NCBI RefSeq assembly: GCF_008710135.1
Contig: NZ_VYKK01000004.1
Coordinates: 434,001 to 498,000, forward strand
Length of the DNA stretch: 64,000 nucleotides
Direction: 5' to 3'
DNA from: Paenibacillus spiritus
GTDB lineage: Bacteria; Bacillota; Bacilli; Paenibacillales; Paenibacillaceae
Below, one piece after another: positions 16,903 through 26,010 of the stretch (position 1 is its first letter; each line of letters starts with the position of its first letter). The notes beneath the pieces were generated by a model that worked only from the letters and a program-made list of their open reading frames with translations, was not told the DNA's origin and ran no database searches. Both the position numbers and the translations under genes were made by a program.

Positions 16903-16950
16903 CTGTCCACGACGAATTCCGTTCTATTCACAATAAGCTGTTGCCAGTTA

Positions 16951-17374
16951 GGAAAGTCTGCCGTAAGCCGGGTTCTGTGCTTCTGGTGGTTATAACGGGA
17001 ACTACCCTCCCACGTCAAGCGACAATCATCTATCTAGGCCGTACATTGCTGCACAGCTCCAGCGACCAACCCGAACGCGCCCCAGGCGAGGGCTGCCTCC
17101 TCCCTTGCGGGATCGGCGGCGTTCCATTAGGTCTTGCTCCAGGTGGGGTTTACCAGGAACGAAGTCACCAGCGTTCCTCGGGGTCTCTTACACCTCGGTT
17201 CCATCCTTGCCTGTGCGCGTTGCGCCGTGAAGCGAAGCGGCCATCGGCGGTCCATTTCTGTGGCACTATCCTTCGGCTCGCGCCGACTGGACGTTATCCA
17301 GCACCCTGCCTTGTGGAGCCCGGACTTTCCTCCCGCGGCCTCTCGGCCGCCGGCGATTGTCTGTCAAACTTTCC
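16951..17374 (-). ncRNA. rnpB: RNase P RNA, class A-like
   Basis: The minus strand holds the universally conserved blocks in order: GAGGAAAGTCCGGGCTCC near the 5' side, the CCGATGGCC segment, GGTAAACCCCACCTGGAGC with AAGACC (the L15 region that pairs with tRNA CCA), TAGATAGATGATTGTCG and ACAGAACCCGGCTTAC at the 3' side. The ends pair as P1 (GGAAAGTTTG with CAGACTTTCC). The layout, especially the P15 loop, matches the ancestral class A as in E. coli rather than the class B RNA of Bacillus. It is the catalytic RNA that removes 5' leaders from pre-tRNAs. A promoter at 17390-17418 and a terminator at 16863-16902 frame it. Confidence 0.96.
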
Positions 17375-17389
17375 GAAACAACACGGTAT

Positions 17390-17418
17390 ATTATACAGAC
17401 TTTTGCTTGCCGGAACAA
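17390..17418 (-). promoter_or_regulatory. rnpB: Promoter of rnpB
   Basis: TTGTTC (17418-17413) and a perfect TATAAT (17395-17390) with a 17-bp spacer. The predicted start lies about 9 nt ahead of the P1 helix of the RNA. Confidence 0.85.
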
Positions 17419-17436
17419 GTGAAATATTGCCCATTT

Positions 17437-18555
17437 TCATTGGAACCGGAACGGCTCCGTATTAACCGCCGAAGCGAAGACCGGCGTGGCATACTTGTGC
17501 TCACCCAGCTTGCCGCTGATCCATTCCGCCACCTTCAGCTTCATGATCTTCTCGGCATTGTGTCCGGGGTCGATCAGCGCCACCCCGGCCATCAGGGCAT
17601 CCTGCGCCGTATGGTAGTCGATGTCCCCGGTCACAAGCACATCGGCTCCCCGGAAGAGGGCGCTCTGCAGGAACTTGCCGCCCGAGCCGCCGAGCACGGC
17701 GGCCTTCGAGACCGTCCGGTTCAGGTCGCCGACCACGCGCACCTGGTCGACCTGCAAGCCTTTCTTCACCGTCTCGATGAATTCGGCCAGCGACACCGGC
17801 TGCTTCAGCCGGCCGACCCGGCCCAGACCGAAGCTGCGCCCTTTCAGATCCATGGAATACAAGTCATAAGCCACTTCCTCATAGGGGTGGGCTTTCAGCA
17901 TGGCCTGAATCACTTTGGCGCGGACGCCCAGCGGCACAATGGTCTCGATTCGGACCTCCTCGGCCCGTTCCATCTTGCCCTGCTCGCCGATGAACGGGTC
18001 CGTGCCCTCGCGCGGAACGAACGTCCCGTATCCCTCGATATTGAAGCTGCAATGGCTGTAGTTGCCGATCCATCCCGCGCCTGCATTCAGCACGGCGTCC
18101 AGCACCTGCTGATGATGGGATTTCGGAACAAACACGACCAGCTTGGACAGGCGTTCCGTATGAATATCTTTCAGCGGAGCTACGCCCTCGGTAATGCCGA
18201 GCGCCTCCGCCATCCAGTCGTTCATCCCGCCTTCGGTTACATCGAGGTTCGTATGACTGATATAGACGGCGATGTCGTGCTTGATCAGCTTCTCGTACAG
18301 GCGGCCCATCGGCGTATCCGTCTGAAGCTGCTGAATCGGCCGGAAGATGATGGCATGATGGGCAATAATCAGGTTGCAGCCGTGGGCAATCGCCTCTTCT
18401 ACGACCTCATCCGTCACATCCAGCGCAACCAGCACCCCGGTGATTTCTTTCTGAAGACTTCCGAGCTGCAGACCGATCTTGTCGCCTTCCTCGGCCACAT
18501 GCTTCGGAGCCAGCTGTTCCATGTACTGAATTACAGTCTGTCCTTTGGCAAGCAT
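17437..18555 (-). CDS. yqfO: Nif3-like dinuclear metal centre protein, YqfO type
   Basis: 372 residues. The metal ligands of the Nif3/DUF34 fold are visible: LIIAHHAIIF, ISHTNLDV, and toward the C terminus VTGDIDYHTAQDA and DPGHNAEK. A middle insert of about 130 residues (roughly 125-255, VVFVPKSHHQQVLDAVLNAGAGWIGNYSHC) is the PII-like domain typical of the long Bacillales YqfO form. GGAGGTGC precedes the ATG. It overlaps the end of trmK by 25 bp, so the two are translationally coupled; in B. subtilis yqfN(trmK)-yqfO have the same order. The family binds metals and has been connected with iron or GTP cyclohydrolase-like functions, but its role is still unsettled. Confidence 0.95.
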   Translation of the reverse strand: MLAKGQTVIQYMEQLAPKHVAEEGDKIGLQLGSLQKEITGVLVALDVTDEVVEEAIAHGCNLIIAHHAIIFRPIQQLQTDTPMGRLYEKLIKHDIAVYISHTNLDVTEGGMNDWMAEALGITEGVAPLKDIHTERLSKLVVFVPKSHHQQVLDAVLNAGAGWIGNYSHCSFNIEGYGTFVPREGTDPFIGEQGKMERAEEVRIETIVPLGVRAKVIQAMLKAHPYEEVAYDLYSMDLKGRSFGLGRVGRLKQPVSLAEFIETVKKGLQVDQVRVVGDLNRTVSKAAVLGGSGGKFLQSALFRGADVLVTGDIDYHTAQDALMAGVALIDPGHNAEKIMKLKVAEWISGKLGEHKYATPVFASAVNTEPFRFQ

Positions 18556-19313
18556 TCCAGCACCTCCGCGATCTTCCGGATGCGCGCTTCCAGTTCAGCG
18601 GATTTCTCCTCGGCAGCTCCCTGCTCCGAACGGGAGAGCGATTCCCGGATTTTCTTCAGTTTGTCGATTTCGCTTCGCCATTTGGCTTCAAAAATCTCCC
18701 CGCCGCTGCGCAGCAGCCAGGGCCCCATCAAATACTTTATTTCCCGGTCAATAATCGGACCGTTTCCGTCCGCCAAGGTGCTGTCTGCGTACAGCCCGGC
18801 GCCGTACGGAGCAGCTTCCGCTGCGGACGGAATCGCAGCCAGCACCTCATAAATCTTGCCGTCTTCCTCCAGAATCCGTTCGCCCGTCAGCAGCCAGCCG
18901 TTTCGGTCCAGCCACCTGCGGACGATATCCTCGCCGACATTCGGCTGAAGCAGCAGCTGCTTCACCCCGTTCAGCTTGCCGGCGGCAGCGCCCCGCTCCA
19001 GAATGGACGCGATCAGCCCGCCGCCCATGCCGGCAATCGTAATGCAGTCGGCCTCGCCGGCCTCCACCACGTCCAGCCCGTCTCCGCGGCGCACCTCCAC
19101 GGCTGCGCCAAGGCCTGTCTCCGCCACAGTCCGCCGCGCGGCCTCATAGGGCCCCGGATTCACCTCTCCGGCGATGGCCCGGACCGCTCGGCCTTCCTGT
19201 ACCGCAGCCGCCGGAAGAAGCGCATGGTCCGATCCGATATCGGCCAGCACACTCCCCGTCGGAATCTGCTCCAGCAGCTGTGCCAGCCGCCGCGATAATT
19301 TGACAATGCTCAT
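18531..19313 (-). CDS. trmK: tRNA (adenine(22)-N1)-methyltransferase TrmK
   Basis: 260 residues. The N-terminal SAM-binding Rossmann domain shows VLADIGSDHALLP (motif I) and DCITIAGMGGGLIASIL (motif IV), both typical of TrmK; a C-terminal coiled-coil region (IDKLKKIRESLSRSEQGAAEEKSAELEARIRKI) follows. It methylates N1 of A22 in tRNA. The start at 19313 is supported by the ATGA overlap with the stop of the upstream membrane-protein gene and by similarity to B. subtilis TrmK; a longer ATG at 19334 exists. It lies between the rpoD operon and yqfO as in B. subtilis. Confidence 0.95.
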   Translation of the reverse strand: MSIVKLSRRLAQLLEQIPTGSVLADIGSDHALLPAAAVQEGRAVRAIAGEVNPGPYEAARRTVAETGLGAAVEVRRGDGLDVVEAGEADCITIAGMGGGLIASILERGAAAGKLNGVKQLLLQPNVGEDIVRRWLDRNGWLLTGERILEEDGKIYEVLAAIPSAAEAAPYGAGLYADSTLADGNGPIIDREIKYLMGPWLLRSGGEIFEAKWRSEIDKLKKIRESLSRSEQGAAEEKSAELEARIRKIAEVLECLPKDRL

Positions 19314-20158
19314 GTTGTTACCCACACCATCCATTTCTTCCGAAATCCAAAAAGCAGCGCCAGCCCGATCCCGATTTTGGCGATGAGCAGCGTCGGCAGC
19401 CAGTCCGGTTCCGTGCCGCGCAGCACCAGGCTGTCCAGCTCAGGCATCAGCCACAGCGCCGCCCCTACCGCAAAATACACGCCGGCGATTCCGCTGATCC
19501 GGTGATGGAGAAGCCAGCTCAGCCAGATCATCAGCACACAGAGCGGAAGCCAGAGCAGCTGGAGCTCGGCAATTCCCGCATCCGGACGCACACTCCCGAA
19601 GAATTCCGCATAGAGCAGGCAGAGAGCGCCGTAGCCGGCGAACTGCAACAGCCCGATTCGCATGCCGAATCCGAGGATGCACCACAGGAGTCCGCACAGG
19701 GCCAGCAGCGAAGGCTTCCAGTAAGGCGCGGTTAGATCATGAAGTCCGATCATCCAGATACCGAAGAGGAGCGTCAGCAGGCTTCCGATCCCCGCCAGAA
19801 TCAGACTGAAATTCGGTTCACGGACCCGAAGAACGCCGGCATACCCGTAGCACACCACCAAAATCGATATCGCTGTCGCGATTTGCAAACCCCAGGGAAA
19901 AACGCTAAAATAAAAGCCAATTAACAAAATCAAGGAAATTACGCCAAAACCAAACAGCCAGACTTTAATGCTGCCCTGCTCCAGATTTCGCAGCGAAATG
20001 GGGTTCCCGCCGCGCTCCCGGCCTTCCTCATCGTACAGATTAGTTAGAAAGTCGCAGTATTGCTCCGGCAGCAGCTTGCTCCGGCGCCAATACTGAATTT
20101 CACGCAAGATCGTTTCCCGCTTCTCCGTATTCAAGGGCACGTCCCCCAACTTTCGCAT
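19310..20158 (-). CDS. Multi-pass membrane protein of unknown function
   Basis: 282 residues. A soluble N-terminal segment of about 60 residues (KRETILREIQYWRRSKLLPEQYCDFLTNLYDEE) precedes seven or eight hydrophobic helices running to the C terminus. The first part, with its YW.R.KLLP.EYC-like pattern, recurs in Bacillales membrane proteins of unknown role, and the rest is reminiscent of DUF2157-type proteins, but I do not recognise a family with confidence. An alternative TTG start at 20134 has a better site (GGGGGA seven bases upstream) than the ATG. The stop overlaps the trmK start (ATGA), so the two are coupled. In B. subtilis cccA occupies a similar place downstream of sigA. Confidence 0.75.
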   Translation of the reverse strand: MRKLGDVPLNTEKRETILREIQYWRRSKLLPEQYCDFLTNLYDEEGRERGGNPISLRNLEQGSIKVWLFGFGVISLILLIGFYFSVFPWGLQIATAISILVVCYGYAGVLRVREPNFSLILAGIGSLLTLLFGIWMIGLHDLTAPYWKPSLLALCGLLWCILGFGMRIGLLQFAGYGALCLLYAEFFGSVRPDAGIAELQLLWLPLCVLMIWLSWLLHHRISGIAGVYFAVGAALWLMPELDSLVLRGTEPDWLPTLLIAKIGIGLALLFGFRKKWMVWVTT

Positions 20159-20165
20159 CTACTAG

Positions 20166-20187
20166 AGTTCCGGTTAAGTTCCGGTTA
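20166..20187. repeat. Tandem 11-bp direct repeat
   Basis: AGTTCCGGTTA occurs twice in direct tandem (20166-20176, 20177-20187), just upstream of the membrane-protein start. It could be a binding site or a slippage product. Confidence 0.5.
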
Positions 20188-20193
20188 CGACAA

Positions 20194-20221
20194 GACCTCC
20201 TGCCGCATGCAGCAGAAGGTC
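20194..20221 (-). terminator. Hairpin after rpoD
   Basis: GACCTTCTGC and GCAGGAGGTC pair with one wobble around GCATGCG-like loop on the minus strand. Only TT follows, so it would be a weak or partial terminator between rpoD and the membrane-protein gene. Confidence 0.5.
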
Positions 20222-20234
20222 AGAACAATCGCCT

Positions 20235-21365
20235 TTATTCGAGAAAATCCTTCAGCCGCTTGCTGCGGCTCGGATGACGGAGCTTGCGAAGCGCCTTCGC
20301 TTCGATCTGACGGATGCGTTCGCGCGTTACGCCGAATACCTTGCCCACTTCTTCCAGCGTCCGGGTGCGTCCGTCGTCCAGCCCGAAGCGGAGACGAAGC
20401 ACATTCTCCTCGCGCTCGGTCAGCGTATCGAGCACATCCTCCAGCTGTTCTTTGAGCAGCTCATAGGCTGCCGCGTCGGCCGGAGCCAATGCTTCCTGAT
20501 CCTCAATGAAGTCGCCCAGATGCGAATCGTCCTCTTCCCCGATCGGGGTCTCCAGCGATACCGGCTCCTGCGCAATCTTCATGATTTCGCGCACCTTCTC
20601 TACGCTCAGCTCCATCTCCGCCGCAATTTCTTCCGGCGTGGGTTCGCGCCCGAGTTCCTGCAAGAGCTGCCGGGATACCCGAATCAGCTTGTTGATCGTC
20701 TCCACCATGTGAACCGGAATCCGGATCGTACGCGCCTGGTCGGCAATCGCCCGGGTAATGGCCTGACGAATCCACCAGGTGGCATACGTACTGAATTTGA
20801 AGCCTTTGTTATGGTCGAATTTCTCGACCGCCTTGATCAGACCCATATTGCCTTCCTGAATCAGATCAAGGAACAGCATGCCGCGGCCGACATAGCGCTT
20901 GGCGATGCTGACAACCAGACGCAGGTTCGCTTCGGCGAGCCGGCGCTTGGCCTCTTCGTCCCCGTTCTTGATCCGCATAGCCAGTTCGACCTCGTCGTCT
21001 GCGGACAGCAGCGGAACGCGGCCGATTTCCTTCAGATACATGCGCACCGGGTCATTGATCTTGATGCCGGGCGGCAGCGACAGATCGTCGTCAAAGCTGA
21101 AGTCGTCGCTGTCGTTGTTCTCGTTGTCCTCGCTTGGACGCAGATTCACTTCTTCGTCGTTATCGTTGACCACCTCGATGCCGAGATCGCTGAGCTGCTC
21201 ATAGAACTCATCCATCTGTTCGGGGTCCTGATCGAATGGCGATAACTTCTCCATAATATCCTTGATGTTCAAGGATGACCGTTTCTTGCCCTGCTCAATA
21301 AGCTGATCCTTAACCTGGTCGAGCGTAAATTCCGTCTCCAGTTCCGTATGCTGATCGTTCGCCAT
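20235..21365 (-). CDS. rpoD: RNA polymerase primary sigma factor RpoD/SigA
   Basis: 376 residues, the usual size for the Bacillales housekeeping sigma. Region 1.1 is at the N terminus, followed by an acidic stretch (residues about 75-100). [16 protein letters not shown] begins region 1.2. Region 2 has [29 protein letters not shown] and the -10 helix [17 protein letters not shown]. Region 4 carries [21 protein letters not shown], the -35-binding helix. GGAGGGAG lies eight bases before the ATG. It is preceded by dnaG, 41 bp away, forming the classic yqxD-dnaG-rpoD operon that links primase and sigma synthesis. Confidence 0.98.
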   Translation of the reverse strand: MANDQHTELETEFTLDQVKDQLIEQGKKRSSLNIKDIMEKLSPFDQDPEQMDEFYEQLSDLGIEVVNDNDEEVNLRPSEDNENNDSDDFSFDDDLSLPPGIKINDPVRMYLKEIGRVPLLSADDEVELAMRIKNGDEEAKRRLAEANLRLVVSIAKRYVGRGMLFLDLIQEGNMGLIKAVEKFDHNKGFKFSTYATWWIRQAITRAIADQARTIRIPVHMVETINKLIRVSRQLLQELGREPTPEEIAAEMELSVEKVREIMKIAQEPVSLETPIGEEDDSHLGDFIEDQEALAPADAAAYELLKEQLEDVLDTLTEREENVLRLRFGLDDGRTRTLEEVGKVFGVTRERIRQIEAKALRKLRHPSRSKRLKDFLE

Positions 21366-21406
21366 TATACGACTCCCTCCTCCCTAGCTGCCTGCTGACT
21401 GAACGT

Positions 21407-23227
21407 TTATTGTCGCTCTAGGGCTATAATCTCACTTGCAATTTGAGCCGCGCGCAAAAAATCGCCGGCTCGCTCCGCCCGGATCATCTCTTCCCGCTTC
21501 TGCTCCATCTGCCGCTGCACCGGGTACTTCCGCACTTCGCGGATGCAGTCGTCCAGAACCTGGGGATTCCATGCCGGCGGCGATTCCATCATGGCTATGG
21601 AGGCAGCGGTCTTCTCCAGCTTGTCGTCCTGAAGCGAGGACAAAAAGCGGCTCAGATCCGGCTGCTTGCCTTGCGCATAATAAGCATATAGATAAGCGGC
21701 CAAAGCCGCATGATCCTCGATGTTGAATGCATCGCCAAGGCGTTCATTCACATAAGCGGCGGCGTCCGCGTCCTGGAACATGACAGCCAGAAGACTGCGT
21801 TCCGCCGCATGATAGGCCGGCAGCAGGGCTCGCTTCTGCACCTGCTCTTTTTTATGCCTACCATTATTCCACCTTTTGTCGTTATTATCCCCTTCGGGAA
21901 TGTTTTTTTGCAGAGAGGCCCGCAGCAGATTGCAGTCCTGCTTCAGACTCTCGTAACTTAGATTCAGTTCGGTTGCAATCTCCTTGAGATAGACCTCCCG
22001 TTCGGTCGACGACGGCAGCGCGGCGATGATCTCCAGCGCCTCCTTAACATAGGCAATCTTGCCGTCTTCCTCTAGGAGTATATGGCCTTTTTTCAGATAT
22101 ATAAGCTTAAATTTCACCGTGGAAACAGCGGCATGAATGACCTGATCCATGAAGCGTTCCCCGCCGTAGCGGCCAATAAATTCGTCGGGGTCCAGCCCGC
22201 TCGGCAGTACGGCGATCTTGACCCGCAGACCGACATTCTCCAGCATCGGAATCGACTTCATCGCAGCGGCCTGTCCGGCTTTGTCGCCGTCGTAAGCGAC
22301 CACCACTTCATCCGCCAGCGTCTTCATCAGCGCCGCATGGCCTTCCGTCAGAGAGGTGCCCATAGTCGCCACGCCGTTGTGCACGCCCGCTTCCCAAGCC
22401 GAAATGACATCCCCGTATCCTTCGAACAGAACGATTTGCCGCGTCTTGCGGATGGAGGCTCTGGCTTGATGCAGGTTGTACAGCAGCCGGCTCTTGTTGA
22501 ACAGTCTGCTCTCCGGCGAGTTCAGGTACTTGGGCTGTCCTTCGCCCAGAATACGGGCGGCGAACGCCACGGTCTTGCCCGTGCGGTTGGCGATCGGAAA
22601 AATAATGCGGCCCCGGAATCGGTCCACATAGCCCCGGCCTTCGCTTCTTGCCGACAGCAGTCCGCCCCGTTCCATTTCGGCCAGATCGAAGCTCCGCTTC
22701 TCCAGAAACTGCTGAAGGGTATCCCAGCGGTCCGGTGCAAAGCCGATCTGGAACTGGTCAATCATCTTGTCGCTGAAGTTGCGGCTCCGCAAGTAAGCCA
22801 TCGCTTCTTTGCCGTATTCCGTGTTCTTCAGCAGAAAATGATAGAACTTGGCCGACAGGTCATAAGCCTGAAGCAGCCGATCCCGCTCGGGATCGGGCGC
22901 GGCATGTCCGCCGGACGGGCCGTCAGGTACAGCGATATCGCTCTCGTCGGCCATAATCCGGACGGCCTCGGGAAAGGACAAGCCTTCAATCTCCATACGG
23001 AACTTGATGGCATTGCCTCCCATGCCGCAGCCGAAACAGTGGAACACTCCGCGGTCGGGCGTCACAGTAAAAGATGGGGTGCTCTCCGAATGGAAAGGGC
23101 ACAATCCCCATAAATATTTGCCCCGCTTCGTCAGGTGAACGACCTTTCCTACTGTTTCGACAATATCATGTCTGGCCAGTACGCTCTCGATGACCTCTTC
23201 GGGAATGCTCCCGTGTCCGCTTGCCAA
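21407..23227 (-). CDS. dnaG: DNA primase DnaG
   Basis: 606 residues. The N-terminal CHC2 zinc finger has C43, H46, C64 and C67 (CPFH...FHCFGC). The TOPRIM core shows VLFEGYGDVISAWEAGVHNGVATMGTSLT and VVAYDGDKAGQAA. The C-terminal helicase-binding domain is from about 450 to the end. DnaG lays down RNA primers for replication with DnaB/DnaC helicase. The start is a TTG at 23227 with AAGGTGG about six bases upstream; no ATG fits. It lies between yqxD and rpoD as in B. subtilis. Confidence 0.97.
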   Translation of the reverse strand: MASGHGSIPEEVIESVLARHDIVETVGKVVHLTKRGKYLWGLCPFHSESTPSFTVTPDRGVFHCFGCGMGGNAIKFRMEIEGLSFPEAVRIMADESDIAVPDGPSGGHAAPDPERDRLLQAYDLSAKFYHFLLKNTEYGKEAMAYLRSRNFSDKMIDQFQIGFAPDRWDTLQQFLEKRSFDLAEMERGGLLSARSEGRGYVDRFRGRIIFPIANRTGKTVAFAARILGEGQPKYLNSPESRLFNKSRLLYNLHQARASIRKTRQIVLFEGYGDVISAWEAGVHNGVATMGTSLTEGHAALMKTLADEVVVAYDGDKAGQAAAMKSIPMLENVGLRVKIAVLPSGLDPDEFIGRYGGERFMDQVIHAAVSTVKFKLIYLKKGHILLEEDGKIAYVKEALEIIAALPSSTEREVYLKEIATELNLSYESLKQDCNLLRASLQKNIPEGDNNDKRWNNGRHKKEQVQKRALLPAYHAAERSLLAVMFQDADAAAYVNERLGDAFNIEDHAALAAYLYAYYAQGKQPDLSRFLSSLQDDKLEKTAASIAMMESPPAWNPQVLDDCIREVRKYPVQRQMEQKREEMIRAERAGDFLRAAQIASEIIALERQ

Positions 23228-23262
23228 TACAAACCACCTTCATCTCAAATAAATAGTATTCG

Positions 23263-23742
23263 CTATGGCTGGACATTTTCCTGCAACCGGGATAAAAGAT
23301 TTGTCAGTTTATGTTGAAAAAATAGTTTCTCCCCCGCCGTAAGCGGCTTGGGGCCTTTGCCGTAGCGTCCGCTGCGGCGTTCCTTGGCTCTGGCGTGCCG
23401 GCCTTCCAGCATCATATCCATGTTGTCGTCGCCGTAGACAATCCCGCGAAACGACAGACACAGGCACTTCTTGCCGAGCGCCAGCGCCGCCAGGCCGTAA
23501 TCATTCGTCAGCACAAGATCGCCGGGCTTCATCCGGTTGGCGATATAGAGATCGGCACTCTGATCCCCGCTGTCGACGCGGACAATCTCCACTCCCTCTT
23601 CCCTCTGAAGTTCGTGGTTGTAGGAAGAGACCATGATCACCGGAACCCCGGCCGTGCGGGCCGCTTCGGCGATTTCGCTTTTGACCGGACAGGCATCTCC
23701 GTCTACCAGCACCATCTGGTTCGAGGATCTGGAATGGGCCAT
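23263..23742 (-). CDS. yqxD: YaiI/YqxD family protein (DUF188)
   Basis: 159 residues with MVLVDGDACPVKSEIAEAA at the start of the domain, LVLTNDYGLAALALGK and GIVYGDDNMDMML, the conserved parts of DUF188, a PIN-like fold. The start at 23742 (MAHSRSSNQ) has GGTGG eight bases before it. A TTG at 23796 is an alternative, but a possible -10 box (TATATT) lies between the two, which favours the shorter form. It is upstream of dnaG, as yqxD is in B. subtilis. The biochemical function of the family is not established. Confidence 0.9.
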   Translation of the reverse strand: MAHSRSSNQMVLVDGDACPVKSEIAEAARTAGVPVIMVSSYNHELQREEGVEIVRVDSGDQSADLYIANRMKPGDLVLTNDYGLAALALGKKCLCLSFRGIVYGDDNMDMMLEGRHARAKERRSGRYGKGPKPLTAGEKLFFQHKLTNLLSRLQENVQP

Positions 23743-23835
23743 CTTCTCAGCCACCGCCGTTTCCCGTGTAATATATATACGCGCCGCCTTTCCCAAAATC
23801 CTTCAAGATCAACAAGGTCCGGGAAAAGCGTAAAT

Positions 23836-23875
23836 ACGGAACGGCTCCTCCGGCTTGCGCCAGGCACCGTTCCGT
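23836..23875 (-). terminator. Hairpin after glyS
   Basis: ACGGAACGG and CCGTTCCGT, a perfect 9-bp stem with a 22-nt loop, starting about 55 bp past the glyS stop; the T-run is poor (ATTTACGCTTTT). It probably separates glyQS from the yqxD-dnaG-rpoD unit. Confidence 0.55.
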
Positions 23876-23928
23876 ATATTTATACCCCAAAGTGTTCCGT
23901 GCTACCAATTCCCGCTAATGGACGGGTA

Positions 23929-26010
23929 TTACCAGACCAATTTGCCGAAATCGGCAAAGCGCTTCAGGTCGGCGTCGATGCCCGACAGCAGGGCCAGACG
24001 GTTGCGGCGAACCGCATCGTCCTCGGCCATAACCATGACGGAATCGAAGAATGAGGTGACCGCTTCCTTCAATCCGGACAGAAGCCGGAGCGCTTCGGCG
24101 GCATCCTTAATTTCCAGCGCCTTGGCGTAAGGAATGCGCAGGGACTGCCATCCTTCATAGAGCGCTTGTTCAGCCGGATCATCAAAGACGCCGGTATCCA
24201 CCGCATCGCCGCTCTCCGCCTTGGCGGCCAGATTGCTGACGCGCGTGAAGGAATCCACAGTAGCTTTGAAATCATCCTGCGAGGCTATCGTCTCCGCCAG
24301 CGCCCGGCTTCTGGCTACCACTGCCGCGATATCGTCATAACCGGCCGACATGGCCGCATCCACGACATCATAGCGAATTCCCAGATCGGACAACAGGCGC
24401 TTCACGCGAAGGCCGAAGAACTCGTATAAGTTTATACGCAGTTCATTTGCAGAAAGTTTCAAATTACGGACATTTTCATGCACGTCGACGGCAATATCAA
24501 AAATGTCGCCCAGCTCGATTTCCAGACCGCGCTCCAGAACGATCTGCACAATGCCTGCGCTCTGGCGGCGCAGCGCGTAAGGGTCCTGCGATCCGGTCGG
24601 AATAATCCCGATCGAGAAGCAGCCGACGATCGTGTCGATCTTGTCCGCAATGCTGACCAGAGCTCCCGCTTCCGTGGAGGGCACATCGTCTCCGGCAAAG
24701 CGCGGCTGATAGTGCTCGAACACGGCCTTGGCAATCGTCTCCGGCTCTCCGGCCTTGCGGGCGTAATCTTCGCCCATCGTCCCCTGCAGTTCAGGGAACT
24801 CATATACCATTTGTGTGACAAGATCGAACTTGGCGATGTCCGCAGTCCGCGATACTTCGGCCGCTGCCGTATCCGTAACCTGCAGCTTCGCTGCCAGCTT
24901 GTCGGCGATGGCGCGAATCCGGCGGACCTTGTCGCCCACGCTGCCGAGCTCTTCATGGTAGACAATCGTTTCGAGCTTGGCCAGCGCATCCCCGATCTTC
25001 AGCTTCTGGTCTTCTTCATAGAAGAACTTCGCGTCGGACAGCCGGGCACGCAGCACCTTCTCATTCCCTTTTGCAATGACGTCCAGACTCTCGGCATTGC
25101 CGTTGCGGACGGTTACGAAGAAGGGCAGCAGCTTGCCGGAAGCATCCAGAACCGGGAAATAACGCTGATGCTCGCGCATGGAAGTGATCAGCACTTCCTG
25201 CGGAATATCAAGGAACGACGGATCGAACGTGCCGAAGAGCACGGTCGGCGTTTCGACCAGGAACAACACCTCTTCAAGCAGGTCTTCCTTGATGGCAATC
25301 GTCCATGCTTTATCATCGGCCAGTTGATGAATCTGGTTAAGAATCATCTGCTCCCGTTCTTTTACATCGGCGATGACATGCTGGGCGCGCAGGCTCTCCA
25401 CATATTCCGCAGCCGATCCGATTACGGCTTCTTGTCCGAGGAAGCGGTGTCCCCGGCTGACCCGGTCTGCCCGGACGCCTGCCACCGACAGATCGATCAC
25501 ATCCTGGCCGAAGAGGGCCACGATCCAGCGGATCGGACGAACGAACTTGATCTCATGCGCTCCCCAGCGCATATTCTTCGGGAAGGTCATGGCGGAGACG
25601 ATGCCGCTCAAGCCCTCTCCCAGCAGGGAAGCCGTCTCTACCCCCTGGCTGCTCTTGGTGGCGTAGACGTACTCTACGCCCGCCAATTCCCGGAAGGTGA
25701 ACTGTTCCGGCGAGACGCCCTGGCTTCGGGCGAAGCCGAGAGCGGCTTTGCTCCAGCCGCCGCTTTCGTCCAGCGCGATTTTGCGGGAAGGTCCCTTGAC
25801 TTCTTCATTCACATCATCCTGCTTGTCGGCCACTTCCTTGACCCGTACGGCCAGACGGCGCGGGGTTGCGTAGGCCGTTACCTCGCCGTGGGCGATGCGG
25901 GAAGCCTCCAGCCACTTGACGGTCCGCTCCTGGAGCTGATCCATGGCGGCGCGGAGGAAGCGGGCCGGCACTTCTTCCAGCCCGATTTCAAACAGCAGAT
26001 CTTTAGGCAT
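23929..26010 (-). CDS. glyS: Glycine-tRNA ligase beta subunit
   Basis: 693 residues, beginning [19 protein letters not shown] as in all tetrameric-type GlyRS beta chains. Further conserved parts are [34 protein letters not shown] and the HD-like and anticodon-binding regions ([16 protein letters not shown]). It works as an alpha2beta2 enzyme with GlyQ. It overlaps the glyQ stop by eight bases, so the two are coupled, and both are controlled by the T-box leader upstream of glyQ. Confidence 0.98.
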   Translation of the reverse strand: MPKDLLFEIGLEEVPARFLRAAMDQLQERTVKWLEASRIAHGEVTAYATPRRLAVRVKEVADKQDDVNEEVKGPSRKIALDESGGWSKAALGFARSQGVSPEQFTFRELAGVEYVYATKSSQGVETASLLGEGLSGIVSAMTFPKNMRWGAHEIKFVRPIRWIVALFGQDVIDLSVAGVRADRVSRGHRFLGQEAVIGSAAEYVESLRAQHVIADVKEREQMILNQIHQLADDKAWTIAIKEDLLEEVLFLVETPTVLFGTFDPSFLDIPQEVLITSMREHQRYFPVLDASGKLLPFFVTVRNGNAESLDVIAKGNEKVLRARLSDAKFFYEEDQKLKIGDALAKLETIVYHEELGSVGDKVRRIRAIADKLAAKLQVTDTAAAEVSRTADIAKFDLVTQMVYEFPELQGTMGEDYARKAGEPETIAKAVFEHYQPRFAGDDVPSTEAGALVSIADKIDTIVGCFSIGIIPTGSQDPYALRRQSAGIVQIVLERGLEIELGDIFDIAVDVHENVRNLKLSANELRINLYEFFGLRVKRLLSDLGIRYDVVDAAMSAGYDDIAAVVARSRALAETIASQDDFKATVDSFTRVSNLAAKAESGDAVDTGVFDDPAEQALYEGWQSLRIPYAKALEIKDAAEALRLLSGLKEAVTSFFDSVMVMAEDDAVRRNRLALLSGIDADLKRFADFGKLVW

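Noticed and set aside
16800..18852. Plus-strand frames across the rnpB region and yqfO
   Set aside because: They run through the RNase P RNA gene and oppose yqfO; no ribosome binding site or domain.
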